Below, one piece after another: positions 59,776 through 64,000 of a DNA stretch of 64,000 bases. Under the pieces are notes generated by a model. The model made no database searches. It saw only the letters and a list, made by a program, of their open reading frames with translations, and was not told where the DNA came from. The DNA is from Pseudomonas sp. Irchel 3E20 (GTDB lineage Bacteria; Pseudomonadota; Gammaproteobacteria; Pseudomonadales; Pseudomonadaceae). The translations under genes were made by a program, and so were the position numbers. Location: positions 62,001 to 126,000 of the forward strand of contig NZ_FYEE01000012.1 of the NCBI RefSeq assembly GCF_900187645.1. Reading direction: 5' to 3'. Every line of letters begins with the position of its first letter. Position 1 is the first letter of the stretch.

Positions 59776-60356
59776 GCGCAATACTTTATGGCGGCTCCAG
59801 CGGCCTGGCGCTGTCCCAGCACTTGCTGGCGGGCAGCTTCAAACTCGCTGCCCAGGATCTCGGCTGCGCCCTCGATGTTCTCGTTTCCATCCTCAAGCCT
59901 GAGGCCGAGGTTCAGATACACGACTCCATCCAGCTCGAAGAACACTCCACCGCACATCCATAACGCGCCTGGGTTCAGGCCAATAGCCTGCCATGCGTCA
60001 TCCATGTCGATGCTTTCGGGGCAATACTCCTTCCATTTGCCTGACAACCGTTCGTGCTCCGCCACCTGCGCGACGCGAGCCTCCTTTGGCGTTCCCTTCG
60101 CAAGCTTGGCGCTGGAGCGGAGCGCGCGGTAGCCATACTGGTCAGGGCGGCACCAGTGCACATCCAGATCACGGCTTGCACTGAGTTTCACGCCACCAAC
60201 GTAGCTGCGGCTGCCTGAACGCATTGGTGAAGTCTCGCCGCCGAACACCTGGCCCAGCTTGGCACGCTGTGTATTCCAGGCTGCACGCTTGGCAGCCCAG
60301 GCGATGACCGCGTCAACCACGGGGGGGGCTGTGGTCTTGTACATGTAGTTGCTCAT
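59772..60356 (-). CDS. prophage hypothetical protein (194 aa)
   Basis: This soluble protein contains RSYVGGVKLSASRDLDVHWC, EHERLSGKWKEYCPESIDMD and an acidic C-terminal part (LEDGNENIEGAAEILGSEFE). GGAGATAATCC precedes the ATG, and a TCCGG-TAA-CCGGA hairpin lies further upstream. I recognise no family. Confidence 0.75.
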   Translation of the reverse strand: MSNYMYKTTAPPVVDAVIAWAAKRAAWNTQRAKLGQVFGGETSPMRSGSRSYVGGVKLSASRDLDVHWCRPDQYGYRALRSSAKLAKGTPKEARVAQVAEHERLSGKWKEYCPESIDMDDAWQAIGLNPGALWMCGGVFFELDGVVYLNLGLRLEDGNENIEGAAEILGSEFEAARQQVLGQRQAAGAAIKYCA

Positions 60357-60413
60357 GGATTATCTCCAGTCAGACGCCGCCCTCCGGTTACCGGATGCAG
60401 CGAGTAGGGTGGG

Positions 60414-60725
60414 TTATTCGTCGTGGGAGATGCGAAGGGCTTCGCGGTTATAGGCGAGAAGCAATTTTGCCGACACGTTTTCGGGTATCACGTATTCGTG
60501 TCGCGGCGGGGAGAGGAACTGCGCCGACCCTGCTGGGCCCAGGCCGTGCAGGTGGTGAATCATCAGCGTCATGGCCTCGCCCTGTTCCTCGATGCCGTGC
60601 CAGGCCATCAGGTCAGCCAAGGCCTGGCGAGTGCCGGCCATGGTGTGGAGTCGCAACTCTTCCTCGCCGCGAGTCTTTCGCCTCGCCGCAGTCTTTGCCG
60701 ATCGTTCTTTCTGCGCGGCAGCCAT
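60414..60725 (-). CDS. prophage hypothetical protein (103 aa)
   Basis: A basic N-terminus (KERSAKTAARRKTRGEEELR) is followed by a helical part (GTRQALADLMAWHGIEEQGE, MTLMIHHLHGLGP) and a tail with PRHEYVIPENVSAKLL. The arrangement resembles small phage DNA-binding proteins, but no fold is certain. Confidence 0.7.
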   Translation of the reverse strand: MAAAQKERSAKTAARRKTRGEEELRLHTMAGTRQALADLMAWHGIEEQGEAMTLMIHHLHGLGPAGSAQFLSPPRHEYVIPENVSAKLLLAYNREALRISHDE

Positions 60726-60794
60726 GGCCTACCTCTTCTATTCCGCTGGCCGGCAGTGCGAGCCATGTTTGACGTTTGCGTTGCTGGGTTCGGG

Positions 60795-61265
60795 CTATGC
60801 GGCGCATGAATCGACCTTCACCTGGTGCCAGGCGCCGACCGCTTCGAAGATCCGCGCTGCGTGCGCCTCGTCCAGTGACATCGCTTCGGGGATGGCGATC
60901 CAGCCAGAAGCCACCATCTGGCTTTGATTGGCCTCGTCTCGCAGCTTCTTGTAGCAATGCTCGATCACGTCTTCCAGGTGGTCGGAGAGGTAGACGCCGT
61001 CGGGCGCTACCTCCACCGACTTGCTGTAGCGGTCGCCGCGGGCGTCGATACAAAGCGCGCTGAGGTAGATCGTCCAGCGGTGGGGGATGCCGCATACGGC
61101 CTGGCCAATCTTCCCCGGGGCAATGTTCTTGAGCGACTTGTAATTGATCATGCCCTGGCGGCCGCTGGGATCGATGTTGACCACCGCGACATGGTTGGAA
61201 GCCAGCAGCGAGCGGCACGACCGGGCAATGCGGGCTTGCAGGTTATGCGGCTTGCGCTTGCTCAT
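60795..61265 (-). CDS. prophage hypothetical protein (156 aa)
   Basis: Visible parts are ARIARSCRSLLASNHVAVVN, KNIAPGKIGQAVCGIPHRWT and DHLEDVIEHCYKKLRDEANQ. It has no membrane segment. It begins within the last codons of the next upstream gene (4-bp overlap) and is part of the recombination operon by position. Its role is unknown. Confidence 0.75.
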   Translation of the reverse strand: MSKRKPHNLQARIARSCRSLLASNHVAVVNIDPSGRQGMINYKSLKNIAPGKIGQAVCGIPHRWTIYLSALCIDARGDRYSKSVEVAPDGVYLSDHLEDVIEHCYKKLRDEANQSQMVASGWIAIPEAMSLDEAHAARIFEAVGAWHQVKVDSCAA

Positions 61266-61504
61266 AATGCCTCCGCCAGTTTGCGAAGCGCCTTGCGCTC
61301 GGCCCGGGTGATGGGCGGCTTGCGGCGCTTGAGGATGGTTGTCGGGTCGATGAATTCCGATCGCTTCGCCGGGTCTGGATTGATTGCCGGACTATCGCCA
61401 ATGGTGAGTTTTCCGCCAGCGGCAAGGTGCCGTTGTACCTGACTGGAAAGCTCCAGCGCTTTTTCGCGCCGGAACTCGATGTCTGATTTGAGATTGCTGA
61501 TCAT
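61262..61504 (-). CDS. prophage hypothetical protein (80 aa)
   Basis: A helical N-terminus (SDIEFRREKALELSSQVQRH) is followed by a basic C-terminus (RRKPPITRAERKALRKLAEA). It overlaps the exonuclease gene upstream and the 60795-61265 gene downstream by 4 bp each, so it is translationally coupled to the recombination genes. Confidence 0.75.
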   Translation of the reverse strand: MISNLKSDIEFRREKALELSSQVQRHLAAGGKLTIGDSPAINPDPAKRSEFIDPTTILKRRKPPITRAERKALRKLAEAL

Positions 61505-63129
61505 GCTGCCGCCTTGGCGAGTGTCACCCCGGCCATGCTGAAGGTTGATCCCTGCTCTGCGACCATCGCGTCGAGCGCTTCCCAGTTGACCAAAAGGACG
61601 GTGATCGGCGCCTGACCGTATGCGACGGCTTTCACCAGGGCCTCGAAGTCCGTCACGCTGGCCTGCAGCGCTACCTGCTCGACCGCATGGCTCGTTACTG
61701 ACTTTGTGGCCTGGGCTACGGGGGCCGCCGTCTGGACAGGAGCGGTGCGGACGGGCTCTGATGTCGAAATTTTCTCCGCGACCGGATCTGGCTTGATGGC
61801 TGCCAGGCGCTGGGCCTCTTGTTCGTCGGCGATTCGCTTCGCGTCGGCCTTATCCTGTTCCGCCTTCTGGTGTTCCGAGATACGGAATTTTATCAGCGTC
61901 ACCAGGTCATCATTGGCCTTGGTCACCAGTTGCTGCACGTCGTTGAACAGGAAGGCGTAATCAACGGCGGGCTCCGCCAGGCTGGTCAGGTTCAAGCGAA
62001 TACTGTCCGCTGCCTGACTTGCATCGATCTTAGCCCGGGCCAGCTCGGTATCTACTGCGTCCTGGAGGCTGGCGATGGTGCGCTTGTTCTTCATGGCACC
62101 GGCGAAGTCCGAAACGACATAAGGCAGCGTGACCTTGCCAAGGGTCTTGTTGATTGCGGCGATGTGATCCGCCAGGGCGAGCTCGGCTTTTTGCTTGATG
62201 TTGGTCTTCACCAGCAGCTCTTGAGCCTTCACCAGCTTGTCGACCTTCAGGCGAGTCTCGCGAGCATGGGCGCCGATGCGATCCAGCGACGAAAACAGCT
62301 CGTCGATGCTTTGGGTCTGCGACAGGGCTTGCTTCTTGGCGACCGCGACAGCCTCTTCAACATCACCGCACCACTTGACCGCCTTCTTGGCGTCAGCGAA
62401 GTCCTGGTCGGTGGAGAGTGTGGTTTTAACCGAGTCGATAACGGCCAGGGCCGAATCTTCAAACACTTTTAGGTTGCTGGCGGTGACCATGCCGGTCAGT
62501 TCTATGCGCAGCGCAGGCAGCTCGTCCGGTGCCTTGCCGATTACGATTGAAGGCGCGTCGGCCATTTCGAAGTTGGCCAGGTCTGCCTCGAACTGTTTCC
62601 AGCCCTCAATCAACTGGGCCGCGCGCCCGGCGACGGGCCGGTATTCCATGTACACGAAGTTCTCCGCGGTGCCGTCCGAGCAAACAAAGATCACTCGTTC
62701 AGCGCCGCTTACCAGCAGTTGCTGCTCAAGCTGCCAGTAGTAGTGCGGAGCCAGGTCGCCGGCTTTCACCTGGGCCACGACTGACTCATTCCACAGTTTG
62801 TGCTCGAACAGTGTCTCGCCGAGCATCGTCGCGCCATCCATGGAGGCAAGCAGGTTGCCTTTAGTGCCAACGATCGGATACAGCTCTTCGCCGATCAACA
62901 CCTCAGTCAGAGGGCGGGCCAGAGCTTCAGTGGCGTGGCCCTTATCGAAGATAAACTGCTGAGATGGCGTGACGTTCTGCGTGATGCCGGTCTTTTTGGC
63001 TGCCAGAAGATCGGTCCGGGTTTGGTACTTCGAAGCGCCCATCATTGCCGCCGCTTCGGATGCGGTGAAGTGCTTGCCGCGCAGCGCATGCCACTCGGCG
63101 GAGCCTTGAGCTACGTTGTGAATTTTCAT
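61501..63129 (-). CDS. YqaJ-type phage recombination exonuclease with long C-terminal extension
   Basis: The protein has 542 residues. The N-terminal 220 residues match the YqaJ/lambda-exonuclease fold: GSAEWHALRGKHFTASEAAA, FDKGHATEALARPLTEVLIG, EHKLWNESVVAQVKAGDLAP and the Q-rich YYWQLEQQLL. Residues 230-420 form a long helical region, followed by a charged linker and a proline/threonine-rich part. It resects 5' ends so that the Bet annealase can act. The extension is much longer than in lambda Exo (226 aa). Its start overlaps the bet stop by 4 bp. Confidence 0.88.
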   Translation of the reverse strand: MKIHNVAQGSAEWHALRGKHFTASEAAAMMGASKYQTRTDLLAAKKTGITQNVTPSQQFIFDKGHATEALARPLTEVLIGEELYPIVGTKGNLLASMDGATMLGETLFEHKLWNESVVAQVKAGDLAPHYYWQLEQQLLVSGAERVIFVCSDGTAENFVYMEYRPVAGRAAQLIEGWKQFEADLANFEMADAPSIVIGKAPDELPALRIELTGMVTASNLKVFEDSALAVIDSVKTTLSTDQDFADAKKAVKWCGDVEEAVAVAKKQALSQTQSIDELFSSLDRIGAHARETRLKVDKLVKAQELLVKTNIKQKAELALADHIAAINKTLGKVTLPYVVSDFAGAMKNKRTIASLQDAVDTELARAKIDASQAADSIRLNLTSLAEPAVDYAFLFNDVQQLVTKANDDLVTLIKFRISEHQKAEQDKADAKRIADEQEAQRLAAIKPDPVAEKISTSEPVRTAPVQTAAPVAQATKSVTSHAVEQVALQASVTDFEALVKAVAYGQAPITVLLVNWEALDAMVAEQGSTFSMAGVTLAKAAA

Positions 63130-63944
63130 GCTGAATCTCCATCGAGGGCTTTGAGGTTGGTGATTTTTTCAATCTGCGCCGGGCTCAGCGTGTACTTGCT
63201 GCTGATGGTCGCAATGAGGTGTTCAGGATTGGTTCGGTTCGAGTCGATAAGTGGCTGCCACTTCACGATGTTCTCGGTCAGCAGTTCGTCGGAGTAGGCG
63301 GGCAGCGCTTCCGGTTCAGGCTGGGCTTGCTGTCGTGGGCTGACATCGCGCGCCGGCTCCTCGAACGCCTTGCCTTCCATTTCGTCGGCCGTTGGCGCTG
63401 ATCCGACTTCAGGAAAAGCTTTGCGCAGGGCCTGGGCCTCGGCGCATTTTGCGAGCTGGGCAAATGCTCGACGCTTCCACATGGCGTTGGGCGCCGCGGT
63501 GTCCTTGCTCGATGTCGCGTAGTTTTCAAGCCAGCGCTCATTGGCCGTGTATTCGGCAACCAGGCCGTTGCTCATCTGCCGCTTGACGGTCACGCGGCAC
63601 CATTCGGGATACGTGACTTCTACGCCGCTCAGCTTCGCCGTTACTGAAGGACCATATTCAGGCTCGCTGATTCCGGCGTACTGGCCGGTGCGTGCCGCTT
63701 GAATGCGGTATAGGCCGATGCCAGGCATCACCGTGTCCTGCATCTTTTTTGTCTTCGAGTTCCAGATCGGGACGATGTGCACCGGCTTCAGCATTGGGTC
63801 CAGGTGCGCGGCCTGGCAGTAAGCCAACACCATCACTACAGAGTTCTTTTCGGCGCCGGGGTAGAGGCTGCTGCTCAGCACTTCGACGAGCGCGGCCTCC
63901 GACATCGCAGGCATGTTGTCGTCCTGCTTCATTACTGCGGACAT
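63126..63944 (-). CDS. bet: phage recombination protein Bet (RecT/Bet family)
   Basis: The protein has 272 residues. The Bet core is LVEVLSSSLYPGAEKNSVVM, LAYCQAAHLDPMLKPVHIVP, MQDTVMPGIGLYRIQAARTG and the C-terminal KRRAFAQLAKCAEAQALRKA. A variable tail follows. It anneals single-stranded DNA during phage recombination together with the adjacent exonuclease. AAGGAATCCCC precedes the ATG at 63944, itself abutted by a small hairpin. The remaining 63945-64000 shows no gene. Confidence 0.93.
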   Translation of the reverse strand: MSAVMKQDDNMPAMSEAALVEVLSSSLYPGAEKNSVVMVLAYCQAAHLDPMLKPVHIVPIWNSKTKKMQDTVMPGIGLYRIQAARTGQYAGISEPEYGPSVTAKLSGVEVTYPEWCRVTVKRQMSNGLVAEYTANERWLENYATSSKDTAAPNAMWKRRAFAQLAKCAEAQALRKAFPEVGSAPTADEMEGKAFEEPARDVSPRQQAQPEPEALPAYSDELLTENIVKWQPLIDSNRTNPEHLIATISSKYTLSPAQIEKITNLKALDGDSA

Positions 63945-64000
63945 GGGGATTCCTTGCCGCGATGCTCGCAGCGATTGAAGGTGTTGGTTATTGGGTAACG

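Larger units (their letters stand above)
52620..64000. mobile_element. prophage, left part (continues beyond window)
   Basis: A tyrosine integrase gene abuts the tRNA-Pro(GGG) 3' end, followed by an excisionase-like gene, many small phage-type genes, a YejK-like protein, a YqaJ exonuclease and a Bet/RecT annealase. The attL core should lie within the tRNA 3' half. No structural or lysis genes are seen within the window, so only the left early arm is present. Several plus-strand genes in the mainly minus-strand arm look like cargo. Confidence 0.9.

Noticed and set aside
52779..64000. Known anti-phage systems (restriction, CBASS, retron, toxin-antitoxin) in the prophage
   Set aside because: No reverse transcriptase, nucleotidyltransferase, methylase or toxin motif could be found; only unknown cargo genes are present.

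Overview
The window reads as a chromosome segment of a Pseudomonas, most likely of the P. fluorescens group. The evidence is the thrS-infC-rpmI-rplT-pheST-ihfA block with a rare ATT start for infC, an RsmE-type CsrA protein, a periplasmic glutaminase-asparaginase with a sigma54-type promoter, REP/REPIN repeats with the GTGGGAGCGGGC core, FecI/FecR/TonB iron signalling and high GC throughout.

Layout. 1-7.2 kb is a signalling cluster: four genes on the minus strand with ATGA overlaps or near contact (REC-GGDEF-EAL protein, di-haem cytochrome c peroxidase/MauG-like protein, membrane histidine kinase, REC-histidine kinase running off the window), plus a divergent REC protein with a degenerate HD-GYP (YN-GYP) domain. 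7.2-11.2 kb holds a LysE exporter with its AsnC-type regulator, a five-unit tandem REPIN array and a divergent ATP-grasp (RLAN-RimK-like)/GNAT pair. 11.2-19.5 kb is a complete kdp potassium-uptake locus in the unusual order kdpF-orf-A-C-B-D-E. 19.5-26.3 kb carries small membrane proteins, trmK, a chemoreceptor, a divergent HxlR regulator/MFS pair and small enzymes. 26.4-29.4 kb is AT-richer accessory DNA (TauE/SafE transporter, LysR regulator). 29.5-34.1 kb is an iron cell-surface signalling unit (sigma factor, anti-sigma, TonB receptor, NTF2-like protein) with a Fur-like box. 34.4-34.6 kb holds a tRNA-like 3' half and terminator before an OsmC-YcaO fusion gene.

37-45 kb contains a GlxA/AraC regulator, a WaaP-type kinase, rsmE, a SPOR lipoprotein, a LexA-boxed DUF1654-endA pair, ansB with a sigma54-like promoter and an upstream TTCGG-N4-CCGAA palindrome, an I78 inhibitor lipoprotein and a cold-shock protein. 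45.2-52.5 kb is the conserved translation operon, preceded by a hairpin that mimics a tRNA-Thr(GGU) anticodon arm. At 52.62 kb a tRNA-Pro(GGG) is the insertion site of a prophage that fills the rest of the window. Its left arm (integrase, excisionase, many small unknown genes, a YejK-like nucleoid protein, a YqaJ-type exonuclease and a Bet/RecT annealase) is mostly on the minus strand, with several small plus-strand cargo genes inserted between.

Several regulators sit beside their likely targets: AsnC/LysE, HxlR/MFS, LysR/TauE, KdpDE/KdpFACB and FecIR/receptor. The least explained material is the redox-enzyme/c-di-GMP operon, the altered kdp order, the 34.5 kb tRNA-like relic, and the prophage cargo genes with their hairpin-plus-Shine-Dalgarno start modules. 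All functional names rest on reading motifs by eye; no database search was run.
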